Source: Schaalia sp. Marseille-Q2122
Lineage (GTDB): Bacteria; Actinomycetota; Actinomycetes; Actinomycetales; Actinomycetaceae
Reading direction: 5' to 3'
NCBI RefSeq assembly: GCF_903645355.1
Contig: NZ_CAHJXR010000006.1
Coordinates: 186,001 to 250,000, forward strand
DNA length: 64,000 nucleotides
Shown: piece after piece, positions 45,485-55,288 of the stretch
How positions within the stretch are numbered: the stretch's first letter is position 1
Layout of the letters: every line of letters begins with the position of its first letter
Position numbers and translations under genes: made by a program
Notes under the pieces: generated by a model
What the model saw: only the letters and a program-made list of their open reading frames with translations
The model's database searches: none
What the model was told of the DNA's origin: nothing

Positions 45485-45809
45485 AATGCTGATTCTACGG
45501 GCTTCATGTCCTTCAAAGTTGGCCTGTCCATGCCTCCGCACCGGCCCTTGCGGCCCCCGCCCGAGCCACACCGCCAGTTACGTGACAGTTGTTGCATTGC
45601 GTGACCGTTATAGCTGCTCCATAACGCAACAACCGTCACGCCGTGCAACAACTGTCACAAAAGTAGCGCTGGTTCCTCGAAATAAAACCCCAGACAGCCC
45701 AGTCAAGCCCACCCACTTCACCCAGCCCACAGTCTCCCCAAGCCAGACCTGCTGCAACAGTAAGACAGGGAGGGCTCAAGCAGAACAAGCTCCTCTAAAG
45801 CCCATAACC
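45485..45809. other. Intergenic region upstream of luxS
   Basis: About 325 bp. It contains the nested palindrome at 45582-45658. The rest has no gene seen. It also holds the 3' flank of the amino-acid permease gene. Confidence 0.6.
45582..45658. promoter_or_regulatory. 77-bp nested palindrome upstream of luxS
   Basis: The outer arms GTGACAGTTGTTGCA and TGCAACAACTGTCAC are perfect. The inner pairs GCGTGAC/GTCACGC and CGTTAT/ATAACG are also perfect. The motif GTGACxGTTGTTGC occurs three times within it (one plus, two minus). This could be a multi-site operator or an inserted palindromic element about 100 bp before luxS. Confidence 0.7.
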
Positions 45810-47288
45810 TCAGGCGTCGGTACGTGACAGGTCAGCCGTTGCCAGGTCCACGGCGGGAGCCTTCGTGACGATCTTGTGTCCCGCCCACAGGGCCAGGAAG
45901 GCAAAGAGGCCAATGTAGGTCGACAACACGGTCTGCCAATCAAGGATGCCCGCGTAAATGTCAAGATTCTGGCCAGCAATGACAACGACCACCATCAGGA
46001 AGGCAACGATGGGGCCCAGGGGGAAGAACTTTGACTTAAAGGGGAGTTCGGACACGTCATGGCCCTGCAGGATGAAGGCCTTGCGGAAGCGGTAGTGGCT
46101 CCAGGCAATACCCGCCCACACGATAAAGCCTGCCAGACCCGAGACGGTGATGAGCCAAATGTAGGCAGCTCCATCCCCAATCAGGGAGGTAAGGAAGGCA
46201 AAAGCTCCCACGGCGGTGGTGGCGATGACGGCGGGCATGGGGACGCCTCGCTTGTTGACGCGGGCGAAAATCTTGGGAGCCTTGCCGGAAAGGGCCATGG
46301 CGTAGAGCATGCGCGAAGAGGCGTACAGGCCCGAGTTTCCTGCCGACAGGATAGCGGTCAGGATAACGGCGTTCATGACCGAGGCTGCACCCAGGATGCC
46401 CGCCTTTTCAAAGATGAGGGTGAAGGGAGAGACGGCAACGTCCTCAATCTCTGAGGCCAACAGGTGGGGGTCGGTGTAGGGCAGGAGGAAGCCGATCACG
46501 ATGATCGCACCGATGTAGAACAGGGTGATGCGGAAGAAAACGGTGCGTACGGCGCGAGGGATGGTGACCTCGGGCTTGTCGGCTTCACCGGCTGCGACGG
46601 CCAGTAATTCGGTGCCTTGGAAGGAGAATCCGGCGATCATCATGATGGAGAAGGTGCCAAAGAAGCCGTTCACGAAGGGGCCTTCCCCCGCTGTCCAGTT
46701 GGCGAAGCCGGGGGCGGGGCCTGCGATGATGCCGAAAATCATGAGGACGCCGACGGCCAGGAATACGACGACGGCAACGACCTTGACCAGGGCGAAGGCG
46801 AACTCACTTTCACCAAAACCTCGCACGGTGAAGGCGTTGGCGACGAAGAGGATGGTGAGGAAGATAGCCGACCATACCCAGGAGGGCACGTCGGGCAGCC
46901 AGTAGCGCATGACGAGGGCGACGGCGACGAGTTCGGCGGCCAGGGTGATGGCCCAGTTGAACCAGTAGTTCCAGCCGGTGGCGAAACCAAAGGAGGGTGA
47001 CACCCAGCGGGTGGCCCAGGTTTCGAAGGATCCTGCGGTGGGGAGCCAGGTGGACATTTCGCCCAGGGATTGCATGAGCAGGAAGACCATGACGCCAATG
47101 GCGCCGTAGGCGACGAGGGCGCCGCCGGGGCCCGCTGCGCTGATGGAGCCGCCGGTGGCGACGAGGAGGCCTGTGCCGATGGCTCCACCGATGGCGATCA
47201 TATTGAGGTGGCGGGTGCCGAGGCGACGCTTCAGCCCCTTTTCCTCTGCGTCGGCGGTGTGGCCTACTGCAGTTGGGGTGTCGCTCAT
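45810..47288 (-). CDS. Amino-acid permease (APC/AAT family, LysP-like)
   Basis: A 492-residue protein with 12 hydrophobic helices. The family signature appears at the N-terminus: LGTRHLNMIAIGGAIGTGLLVATG, followed by MQSLGEMSTWLPTAGSFETWATR. It matches the AAT branch of permeases for lysine, arginine, phenylalanine or other amino acids, using proton symport. Exact substrate unknown. AAAGAAG precedes the start. Confidence 0.88.
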   Translation of the reverse strand: MSDTPTAVGHTADAEEKGLKRRLGTRHLNMIAIGGAIGTGLLVATGGSISAAGPGGALVAYGAIGVMVFLLMQSLGEMSTWLPTAGSFETWATRWVSPSFGFATGWNYWFNWAITLAAELVAVALVMRYWLPDVPSWVWSAIFLTILFVANAFTVRGFGESEFAFALVKVVAVVVFLAVGVLMIFGIIAGPAPGFANWTAGEGPFVNGFFGTFSIMMIAGFSFQGTELLAVAAGEADKPEVTIPRAVRTVFFRITLFYIGAIIVIGFLLPYTDPHLLASEIEDVAVSPFTLIFEKAGILGAASVMNAVILTAILSAGNSGLYASSRMLYAMALSGKAPKIFARVNKRGVPMPAVIATTAVGAFAFLTSLIGDGAAYIWLITVSGLAGFIVWAGIAWSHYRFRKAFILQGHDVSELPFKSKFFPLGPIVAFLMVVVVIAGQNLDIYAGILDWQTVLSTYIGLFAFLALWAGHKIVTKAPAVDLATADLSRTDA

Positions 47289-47479
47289 GGCTGGTCTTCT
47301 TTCGCTGAAAAGGTTGAGGTTTTTGTACCTGTCGTATTAAACGCCCCTAGCTTAGGATCGTCAGCCGTATGCAGTTTTTCTGCACACTATGCGAGACAAT
47401 CCCTCTTCTAAAAAACCTTATTTCGGCAGGTCAGAGGCATTTTTCACCCTGGTTTTCATGGCCAAACCCACATCGGGCA

Positions 47480-48811
47480 TCACGGAGCGTGAGGAGCGTG
47501 TGCCGGTTGAATAGCGGCCCGAATCGAACGTAACGCTACAAGGGCAATCAGCATGGCGAGGACAGCGAAAGCGATGGTGGTGGTAAAACCACCCTGAGAG
47601 CCGAAATTGTCAATCATTTGCCCGGTGACAACATTGGAGACGGACTGCCCAATCACCCACATTGCTCCCATGAGTGCCATGCCTTCAGTCAGGCGCGAGG
47701 CTGGTGCAATGCGCATCAGCAGTTGGTTGATATTGACCACTGTTGGCGCGTGAGCAGCACCGGCGAGCAGCATGAGGACGGCCGCCATTGACATAGAGGT
47801 TGCCAGAAGCAGCGCCGAACATCCGCAGGCCAAGAGGATAAGAAACCCGTAGAAGCGTTTCCAGAGGGCCGATTGCCAGGTGCGCGCCCCGTAGAAGAGG
47901 GCGCCAAACATTGCTCCGGCTGAAAAACAGGCGAGCACCGCGCCCGACCAGGTCTTTTGGTTGAGCTCTTCAGAAAATGCGATGACGGATAGGCCGATGG
48001 TGGATTGGAAGGCTCCGTAGCCAATGAGGATGACCAGCAGTGCCACCACCGCGGGGGAAAGGAGTGTCTCCTTCCTTCCAACAGACGAGGCCGCCGTGCC
48101 AGTTTGAGTCCCTGCACCGGCTTTTGATTGGGCGGGGTCTGGGGCACGCTGCACGCCCTCGTTTTCCGACATGGAGATTGCCGCAGCTTCCAGATTGGGC
48201 ACGGGTTCGTAGGCGCGTGTGCCCAGTACTGCCCACCCGCCGCTCATGAGGCACAGTGCCCCCAATCCGATACTGAGGAAGGGGGAATAGAGTGTGGAAA
48301 TGACCGTGGCGAGGGGCGTGCCGACCGTCCACATGAGTTCTTCAGCGACCGAGATCATCGACAAAGCGGAGTTCATGCGTGCGGGTTCGTCCCTCAGCGC
48401 AAGATTCCAGCGGGCACGCATCATCGACCCGAAAGGCACGGCCAAACCGGCGGTGGCCGACGCGAAGACAATCACCCACACGGGCGCCTGGAACCACAGG
48501 GCCACACACAGGTGGATAATCGCCGCACACCACACGCCAATGAGGGGCACTCCCACGCGCCTCTGGCCGTAGCGGTCAATCAGGCGACCAACGATTGGGC
48601 TGGTCAGGGCGAAGCAGACCGCTGAGGCGGCTGATGCTGTGCCCGCAATAGTGAAGGAATCGTATTGGGCGCGCACCGCCAGCAGCACCCCCATCCCCAC
48701 CAGTGGACCGGGGGCTTGGGCGATGACACCACCCACAGTCACGCGGGCAGCGTGAGGCATCCTGAGAAGCTGGCGGTAGACAGCAAATCCCTGGGCCTGT
48801 CCATCAGTCAT
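47480..48811 (-). CDS. Major facilitator superfamily transporter
   Basis: A 443-residue protein with 12 predicted helices and the MFS loop pattern GRLIDRYGQRRVGVPL after helix 2. GGAGG lies seven bases before ATG 48811. A ~45-residue polar cytoplasmic loop separates the two halves. It looks like an efflux-type MFS protein; substrate unknown. Confidence 0.83.
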   Translation of the reverse strand: MTDGQAQGFAVYRQLLRMPHAARVTVGGVIAQAPGPLVGMGVLLAVRAQYDSFTIAGTASAASAVCFALTSPIVGRLIDRYGQRRVGVPLIGVWCAAIIHLCVALWFQAPVWVIVFASATAGLAVPFGSMMRARWNLALRDEPARMNSALSMISVAEELMWTVGTPLATVISTLYSPFLSIGLGALCLMSGGWAVLGTRAYEPVPNLEAAAISMSENEGVQRAPDPAQSKAGAGTQTGTAASSVGRKETLLSPAVVALLVILIGYGAFQSTIGLSVIAFSEELNQKTWSGAVLACFSAGAMFGALFYGARTWQSALWKRFYGFLILLACGCSALLLATSMSMAAVLMLLAGAAHAPTVVNINQLLMRIAPASRLTEGMALMGAMWVIGQSVSNVVTGQMIDNFGSQGGFTTTIAFAVLAMLIALVALRSIRAAIQPAHAPHAP

Positions 48812-48953
48812 GGGATGCCTCCGGTGAGTGCGTGATGGGGATGGGAAGACGGCACATTGTCACGAGTCTAGTGCCTATCGTAAAGGGCAGAATATCAGCG
48901 AGAATGGAACCGCTCGATCAGATCATTTCCGCATTCAAAGGCGAGGTTGGAAC

Positions 48954-49937
48954 ATGGGTCCCTATGGCATCGGAATTGCCCTTGGCATTGCTGGCGGTCT
49001 TGCCGCGAAGTACATCTATCGCGCGGTTGATACCCATTGGCCGGAGTCTTATGTGTACACGCGGAGCTTGTTCGAGCGTTTCCAACGCACAACGTTCCCC
49101 CGCTACGCTCTCTTCCGAACGCTTCCCTTGTTTGCAGCCTTCCTTGCAGCCAACGTCACCACCGCAAATCTGGGCGCATCAACTATTGCGAGTGCGCTGT
49201 CGGGCTGCTTGAGCTTCATCGTTACCACCGATGCCCTGGCTGCCTACACTGCCTTGAAGTATCGAGACACTCGGCGCCGCATCTTGCTCCCTGTGTATGT
49301 ACTTAACAGCCTCTTGACCATTGGCGTCGCTTTGGCTGCCTACTTCCTTCATCCCTCCCTTTCTTTCCTTGTACCCCCACCACAGGAGTTCACGACAGCG
49401 GCATGGACAGCCCTACTCGTCGCAGTCCTTGCAACTGCTTTTCAGAAGGGGTTTGCAACTAAGGCGTTGAGCAACGAGCAGCAGATTGCACTTGCGAAGA
49501 AGGATATCGGCGCCGAGTTGTGGGAGTATGCCCGGGAGCTCTCGCAGAACCAGAATGTTCCGCCTTTTATCACTCATGCGATTATGACGACTGAGGCTCT
49601 TGAACGGCCTCGGTGGGTGAGATCTGGAGAACGTCTATTCGGCCGCATTATTCATCCGAAGACTCCAATGACCTTCGGTGTCACGCAGGTGCCCTCAATT
49701 ACCCCATTGACCGACCTTGAATCCATTCAGATCACGGTGCAGAAGCTGGCATCTCGTTCGGATATCTGTTCTGAACTCATAGAATTCCACCAATCAGGAG
49801 TCCCCTTCTTCTCTCCATTCTCTCCAGATGCGCAAGAGGCAGGACCGATTGATGTGGCTCGCAAACTCATCCGACTTCACAATCCGCATGAACAGTACGT
49901 CAATACGGTGATCAACTTCGCGCATTTCCTCTATTAG
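48954..49937 (+). CDS. Hypothetical membrane protein
   Basis: A 327-residue protein from ATG 48954 (GAGGTTGG upstream; longer frames to 48828 are less likely). About four or five hydrophobic segments fill residues 1-175, then a soluble C-terminal part of ~150 residues follows (ANEQQIALAKKDIGAELWEYA onward). No known family was recognised. It lies alone between an MFS gene and the aminotransferase pseudogene. Confidence 0.6.
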   Translation: MGPYGIGIALGIAGGLAAKYIYRAVDTHWPESYVYTRSLFERFQRTTFPRYALFRTLPLFAAFLAANVTTANLGASTIASALSGCLSFIVTTDALAAYTALKYRDTRRRILLPVYVLNSLLTIGVALAAYFLHPSLSFLVPPPQEFTTAAWTALLVAVLATAFQKGFATKALSNEQQIALAKKDIGAELWEYARELSQNQNVPPFITHAIMTTEALERPRWVRSGERLFGRIIHPKTPMTFGVTQVPSITPLTDLESIQITVQKLASRSDICSELIEFHQSGVPFFSPFSPDAQEAGPIDVARKLIRLHNPHEQYVNTVINFAHFLY

Positions 49938-50087
49938 CTCCCTTCTGCCACCCCCTCACTTCAGCGACGAAGCCTTGGTTTTACTTGACGCCCTTCTTCC
50001 CCCCGAGTAAGTTTCTTTGTATAACAAATCCGAGCGCTTTCCAAGACACTGCCGTCAACGCCGACGCATGAACAAGGATGACCTCGC

Positions 50088-51382
50088 ATGGATGATTCCG
50101 TGTACCGCCCCTATCCCGGCGCGCCCTCCGACGCCCAACAATCCTTCACTGCCCGCCCCCACAGGTGGGGCACTCACAGCGCCAAGTGGGACCTCCTCGC
50201 CTCGCCTCTTGGCAGCGACGCCATCAGCCTGAGTGTGGCTGACATGGAGTTCTACAGTGCACCCACCGTCATTCATGCCATCACGCGGGCCGCCGCCCAC
50301 GGCGTCTACGGCTACACCGAGGTTTTCACCGACTTCGCTCAGGCAGCCTGTCGCTGGCAGCGCGTCCGCCACCAGTGGGAACCTCACCCAGACGAGACGC
50401 ACTTCTTTCCCCGCATCGTCCAATGCCTCAGCGCCCTCTTGGATCGCGTGATCGCACCGAAGAATGGCGAGCGGCCCGTCCTTGTCACCCTCACCCCCGC
50501 CTACGGGCCACTCCTTGAGGTCGCCCGCCGTCTGGGAGTACACATCCGCGAGGTTCCCCTCATCTCCCACCCGCCCCCAACACTGCCTTCCTCACCCACC
50601 GCATCAATGACGATCTACTCAACGCGGCAATGACGGGTGCCGATGTGCTCCTGTGGTGCAACCCGCACAACCCCACCGGACGAGTATGGACCCGCGACGA
50701 ACTCCACGCCGTCGCCACCCTTGCCCTCACGCATGACGTGCTCGTATTCAGCGATGACATCCACGCTGACTTCACCCGCACTGAGCGCACCTCCTACACG
50801 CCCCTCGCCCTCGTCAGCCCCGAGCTATGGGAGCGCGAACTACTCATCCACTGCGCCTCTCCCGGTAAAACCTTCAATACTGCGGGGCTGGAAAGTGCAG
50901 CCATTTTTGCCCCACCCGCCCTCGGGCAAGCGCTGGAAGAAGCCAAACGTGCCGCCGGACTCCACAACCCGAACTATTTCGCCATCCCCGCCACCATCGC
51001 AGCCTGGACTGACGGGGACAAGTGGGTGGATACCCTCCGGCAACGTATCGACGCAAACCTCGCCCTCGCCGTTGACCTGCTACACACCCTCCTGCCTGCC
51101 GCCCACATCACCGACCCTGACGGCACCTACCTCGTGTGGGTGGATGCTGCGGCCTACCTGCCCCACGCCGACACCCTCACTGCGGCGATGGACGAGGCTC
51201 GTGTGGCCGTCAGTCCCGGCATCGACTTCGGTTCCGAGTACGGCAGCTACTTCCGCGTCAACGTCGCCCTGCCCCCTGCAGATCTTGAAGACGCACTGGA
51301 ACGGTTCTGCTACTGCCTCAACACCCACGCCACCTCACCCATTACCCCCACCTTTTCTTCATCCACTGAACACCCTGCATGA
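50088..51382 (+). pseudogene. Frameshifted MalY/PatB-type C-S lyase / aminotransferase
   Basis: Two frames join into one PLP-dependent protein of about 430 residues. The first part (from ATG 50088, AAGGA upstream) has SVADMEF and the N-terminal fold ending near EVPLISHP. The second has CNPHNPTGRVW, FSDDIHADF and the PLP Lys in SPGKTFNTAGL. The break is one base in a C-rich tract at about 50569-50581 (CCCGCCCCCAACAC). Family members act as cystathionine beta-lyases or in regulation (MalY). It may be a true mutation, a phase-variable tract or a sequencing error. It precedes nhaC closely. Confidence 0.8.
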
Positions 51383-51399
51383 TCACAACGGAGTGCCTC

Positions 51400-52866
51400 A
51401 TGTCCACACCCCTACCTGCTGAAACAACCCGCGAGCACCGCACCCCCAGCGTCGCGGTTGCTGCCATCCCCGTCATTACCCTCATCGCCCTATTGGGTTT
51501 TGGCTACATCCTGGCCGAACTCCCCGTTGAGCCTCTGCTCGTCGCAAGTGCCATCGTCGCCGGTATTGTCGCCTGGAGGCTGGGCTACACCTGGGATGAG
51601 ATCATTGGCTCGGTTGCGCAGAAGATCGCCAAAACCATGCCCGCTATCCTCATCCTCATTACGGTGGGCGCCCTCATTGGCTCATGGATGGCTGGCGGCA
51701 CGATCCCCATGCTCATCTACTACGGCCTGAAGATCATTAACCCCGCCTACTTGGCTCTTATTGCCTTGGTGGTGACCTCGATCGTGTCCCTGTGTACGGG
51801 CACATCGTGGGGGTCGGCGGGCACGATCGGCGTGGCGTTCATGGGTGTTGCCGTGGGCATGAACGCTAACCTCGCGATGGTTGCTGGCGCGGTCGTGGCG
51901 GGCGCCTACTTTGGCGATAAGCTCTCTCCCCTGTCGGATACGACCAATATCGCGGCGGTTGCTACAGGCGTGAACCTCTTCGACCACATCCGCCACATGC
52001 TGTGGACCACCCTTCCGGCTTTCCTTACCTCCGCCGTCGTCTACCTCATCTTTGGCTTGAACTCGACCGGCGGCACTGTGCCAGAGAAGGTCAACACGAT
52101 TCTTGCCACCTTGGATGCTGCCTTCACCTGGAATATTCTTCTGCTGCTCCTACCGGTGGTGATCGTTCTAGGCGGCGCCATGATGCGTAAGCCCACCATT
52201 CCTGTCATGCTCATCTCCATTGCGGTGGCCATGTTTAATGCGATGGTTGTTCAGGGCATTTCCTTTAAGGACACTGTTGTGTCAACTGTTAATGGCTTCA
52301 ATGTGGAGATGGTGACCGCCAGCGGTTTCAACGCCGACACTGTCATTGAGGATGTCACGCGCCTGCTCAACCGCGGCGGCATGAACTCCATGATGAGTGT
52401 CCTGCTGATCTGTTTTTGCGCTATCACCTTCGCGGGCGTGATCTCCGTGTCGGGCTCTTTGGATGTGCTGATCTCGCGACTGTTGGCGGGCGTGAAATCC
52501 ACTTTCGCCCTCATTGGCGCCACGATTATTACCGGCCTGGCCACCATTGGTATTACCTCGAACGGTCAGGTGTCGATCCTTATTCCCGGTGAGATGCTGC
52601 GCTCGGCCTACATTCAACGAGGCCTCCACCCCAAGAACCTGTCGCGCACCATTGAAGACTCCGTGACCGTCATCGAGCCGATCCTGCCATGGACCTCCGC
52701 TGGCGCCTACATGGCGGGCACCCTGGGGGTCGCCACACTCAGCTACCTGCCATGGGCGGTATCGAACTGGATCGCCATTGGTTTCGCACTCATCTGGGCG
52801 GCCACCGGCATTGGCATTGCCCGACTTGCCCCGCAGGAGCAGGAGGTATTCGCCGACGCAGAGTAG
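51400..52866 (+). CDS. nhaC: Na+/H+ antiporter NhaC family
   Basis: A 488-residue membrane protein. ATG 51400 has CGGAG seven bases upstream; ATG 51379 overlaps the previous stop. About 11-12 helices with the NhaC pattern: LCTGTSWGSAGTIGVAFMG, GDKLSPLSDTTN and, near the C-terminus, PILPWTSAGAYMAGTLGV. Members exchange Na+ for H+, or couple Na+ to malate/lactate exchange. The neighbouring aminotransferase suggests a substrate-specific antiport is possible. Confidence 0.88.
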   Translation: MSTPLPAETTREHRTPSVAVAAIPVITLIALLGFGYILAELPVEPLLVASAIVAGIVAWRLGYTWDEIIGSVAQKIAKTMPAILILITVGALIGSWMAGGTIPMLIYYGLKIINPAYLALIALVVTSIVSLCTGTSWGSAGTIGVAFMGVAVGMNANLAMVAGAVVAGAYFGDKLSPLSDTTNIAAVATGVNLFDHIRHMLWTTLPAFLTSAVVYLIFGLNSTGGTVPEKVNTILATLDAAFTWNILLLLLPVVIVLGGAMMRKPTIPVMLISIAVAMFNAMVVQGISFKDTVVSTVNGFNVEMVTASGFNADTVIEDVTRLLNRGGMNSMMSVLLICFCAITFAGVISVSGSLDVLISRLLAGVKSTFALIGATIITGLATIGITSNGQVSILIPGEMLRSAYIQRGLHPKNLSRTIEDSVTVIEPILPWTSAGAYMAGTLGVATLSYLPWAVSNWIAIGFALIWAATGIGIARLAPQEQEVFADAE

Positions 52867-53319
52867 ATCACACCGAGTAGAGCACTATCTGCTCACGTCA
52901 GAGCCAAACTCTCAAAGTCAAACCAGGGCCCTGCTCCTTGGCTTGATAGGGCTGCTCCCATGGAGGATTCTCCACGGGAGCACCCTCCTATTTATAGGAA
53001 CTTCACCTCAATCAAATCATGAAAACTAAACATTTGAGCCGTCCTCGCATCCAGAAAACACCCAATACGCGAGATTCACAAGACCACGCCAGTCAGACAT
53101 AATTACAACACTCTAAAAGAAAGAAGGTAGGCATCTGAGCATTCTCCCAACTCGCTCACGTGTGTGCACTTTTCGCGTGTCGCGTCCTTTTTTGTTGAAT
53201 TTCTGCGGTTTGTTGTGTGGTAGTGGGTCACTAATGGGATGGACGGAATCAGGGGTATGGCCCCGTCTTGTTCGCCCGCGTGAGAGCTGCTTGTGGTGGC
53301 ATTGCTGTGCAGGTTATGG
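52867..53319. other. Intergenic region to the left of the insertion sequence
   Basis: About 450 bp with a terminator (52953-52983) at the start. The rest shows no gene. The final ~170 bp differ in texture (T/G-rich) and could be a remnant belonging to an earlier insertion. Confidence 0.5.
52953..52983 (+). terminator. Intrinsic hairpin after nhaC
   Basis: TGCTCCCATGGA pairs with TCCACGGGAGCA (one mismatch). The loop region TGGAGGATTCTCCAC is almost the same as in the hairpin at 55222-55253. Confidence 0.75.
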
Positions 53320-54757
53320 GGCTCTTCCCAAATGAGGGTGTGGGTGGGTGTGAGCTAGTGCGGGGGTGTTGGTGTGTGGATAGGCGTTGAGGTCTTCCGA
53401 TGATGGGAGTTAACACAGCACCCAACGGGAAGACCTCAACATGTCCAACGCTACCTTCATTGAGCCTGATTTGACTACTTTTGCTGGTTTGGACGGCCTT
53501 GGGCTCATTGTTACCGGCCAGTGTATTGAGCCTGAGCGAGCAGTGCTCGAATGCCGCGTGGTAGAGCCGGATAACTGGTGCAGGAGGTGTGGCTGCCAAG
53601 GACTAGTACGCGACAGCGTGACGCGAAGGCTTGTGCATGTGCCTTTTGGGTGGCGTCCTACCAGTTTGTTGGTACGGCTGCGTAGGTACCGCTGTCGGGA
53701 GTGTGGGCATGTGTGGCGACAGAACATGGAGTCAGCAGCAGCCCCCAAAGCACTCCTGTCCAGACGGGCGGCGCGATGGGCGTTGGAAGCGGTTGTGTGC
53801 AAGCACTTGAGCATAGCTAGCCTCGCCCAGGGGCTAGGGGTGGCTTGGGATACCGCTAACGACGCTGTAGTGGCTGAGGGCCTGGAGGTCTTGATCAATA
53901 ACCCGGCCCGGTTTGACGGTGTGAGAGTTATTGGCGTGGATGAGCATGTCTGGCGTCATACACGCAAAGGAGACAAGTACGTTACTGTCATCATCGATTT
54001 GACCCCGGTCAGGGACGGTACTGGCCCGGCCCGGCTGCTGGACATGGTCCAGGGGCGTTCCAAACAAGCTTTCAAGAATTGGCTAAGCGAACGCGATCAA
54101 GCCTGGCGTCGGGGCGTTGAAGTGGTGGCCATGGACGGTTTCACCGGGTTCAAAACTGCCGCGAGTGAGGAATTACCCCAGGCCAGGGCCGTGCTAGATC
54201 CCTTCCATGTCGTCAAACTAGCAGGAGATGCGCTTGACCAGTGTCGGCGGCGTGTTCAACAAGAACTCCACGCACGCCGTGGGCGATCAACTGATCCCTT
54301 GTATAAGGCCCGCCGCACCCTACACACCGGCATCGACCTGCTCACCCCTGTCCAGCACAAGCGTCTAGAGACGCTGTTTGCCAACGATGACCATGCCCAA
54401 GTTGAGGTGACCTGGGGTGTGTACCACAAAAAAATGGTGGCCGCCTACCGCCATCCCGACAGGGCCAAAGGCAAGCAACTCATGCAAGACCTCATCACCG
54501 CGATCTGCAAAGACGTGCCCGAGGTCCTTAAAGAGATCAAAACCCTGGGACGAACACTAAAGAAACGCGCCACTGACATCCTGGCCTACTTCGACCACCC
54601 CAAGACCAGTAACAGTCCCACCGAAGCCATCAACGGTCGCCTCGAACACCTACGCGGCACCGCTCTGGGCTTTCGCAACCTGACCAACTACATCATCCGC
54701 AGCCTGCTAGAAACAGGCGGCTTCAAACCCCACCTACACCCTTAAATCGGAAGAGCC
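53320..54757 (+). mobile_element. ISL3-family insertion sequence
   Basis: The ends are inverted repeats: GGCTCTTCC then AAATGAGGGTGTGGGTGGG on the left, and GGCTCTTCC then TTTAAGGGTGTAGGTGGG on the right read inward. GGCTCTT ends are typical of ISL3. One intact transposase fills the element. The 8 bp on each side (GGTTATGG and GCTTTCCG) are not a target duplication, so this copy probably took part in a deletion or recombination. Confidence 0.88.
53441..54745 (+). CDS. ISL3-family transposase
   Basis: A 434-residue transposase. The N-terminal zinc-finger motif has CRRCGCQG and CRECGHVW; the HTH region follows. The DDE-type catalytic core includes GVDEHVWR (first Asp), VAMDGFTGFK (second Asp) and, near the C-terminus, SNSPTEAINGRLEHLRG (Glu). 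Full length and uninterrupted, so probably active. Confidence 0.93.
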   Translation: MSNATFIEPDLTTFAGLDGLGLIVTGQCIEPERAVLECRVVEPDNWCRRCGCQGLVRDSVTRRLVHVPFGWRPTSLLVRLRRYRCRECGHVWRQNMESAAAPKALLSRRAARWALEAVVCKHLSIASLAQGLGVAWDTANDAVVAEGLEVLINNPARFDGVRVIGVDEHVWRHTRKGDKYVTVIIDLTPVRDGTGPARLLDMVQGRSKQAFKNWLSERDQAWRRGVEVVAMDGFTGFKTAASEELPQARAVLDPFHVVKLAGDALDQCRRRVQQELHARRGRSTDPLYKARRTLHTGIDLLTPVQHKRLETLFANDDHAQVEVTWGVYHKKMVAAYRHPDRAKGKQLMQDLITAICKDVPEVLKEIKTLGRTLKKRATDILAYFDHPKTSNSPTEAINGRLEHLRGTALGFRNLTNYIIRSLLETGGFKPHLHP

Positions 54758-55181
54758 GCTTTCCGGCGGACTCTTTGGTATTCCCCAAGGAACTGCCGCC
54801 TACGCCATTAACATTTACGAGACTGATCTTCCGATCCTTCCCAAGCCTGCCCTCTCAGAGCAAGAGATCGCCGAACGAGTGCAAGCTCTTGAGCAGAAGG
54901 TAGGGACCGGCGCCGCTGATATCTCCTACGCGCGCTTCACTGACGGTGCGATTCACCTTGGCATTCGACTTATTCCCATGCATTGTTGGCAAATCCCCTT
55001 CATGGATTCGGTAGACGCAGCAAATCCCTGGAAAGCTCTTTCACCAGAAATTCAACAAGAGATCCTTGATCTGCAATCCCTCAACGTTCCTGTCACCCTT
55101 GAGCGAGACTTTGTCTCACCTCAGTGGAAAGACTGCAGTTCCGAACCCGAGTGCCACCAATTTGCCATCGGCTGCAAATGA
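54758..55181 (+). pseudogene. 3' fragment of an unknown gene, truncated by the insertion sequence
   Basis: An open frame runs from the right IS end (EEPLSGGLFGIPQ) to a stop at 55181, with at least ~140 codons, but no start. The C-terminus contains several Cys (CSSEPECHQFAIGC). No family recognised. The 5' part is not found to the left of the element, so the missing part was deleted, not simply interrupted. Confidence 0.7.
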
Positions 55182-55221
55182 AAGACACCTAGAACAATTC
55201 TCCTGACCTGAACAAATGCAA

Positions 55222-55253
55222 GTGGCCCCGTGGAGGATTCGCCACGGGGTCAC
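55222..55253. terminator. Hairpin between the fragment and the kinase gene
   Basis: GTGGCCCCGTGG pairs with CCACGGGGTCAC (one mismatch) across AGGATTCG. It lies between converging genes and can end transcription of the sugar operon on the minus strand. Confidence 0.78.
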
Positions 55254-55288
55254 CCCCTTCCTAGGCCCGACACCGCATACAAACGGGC

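Noticed and set aside
53150-53319. Left flank of the insertion sequence as part of a larger element
   Set aside because: The clear GGCTCTTCC terminal repeat begins at 53320 and matches the right end; nothing further left has a partner.
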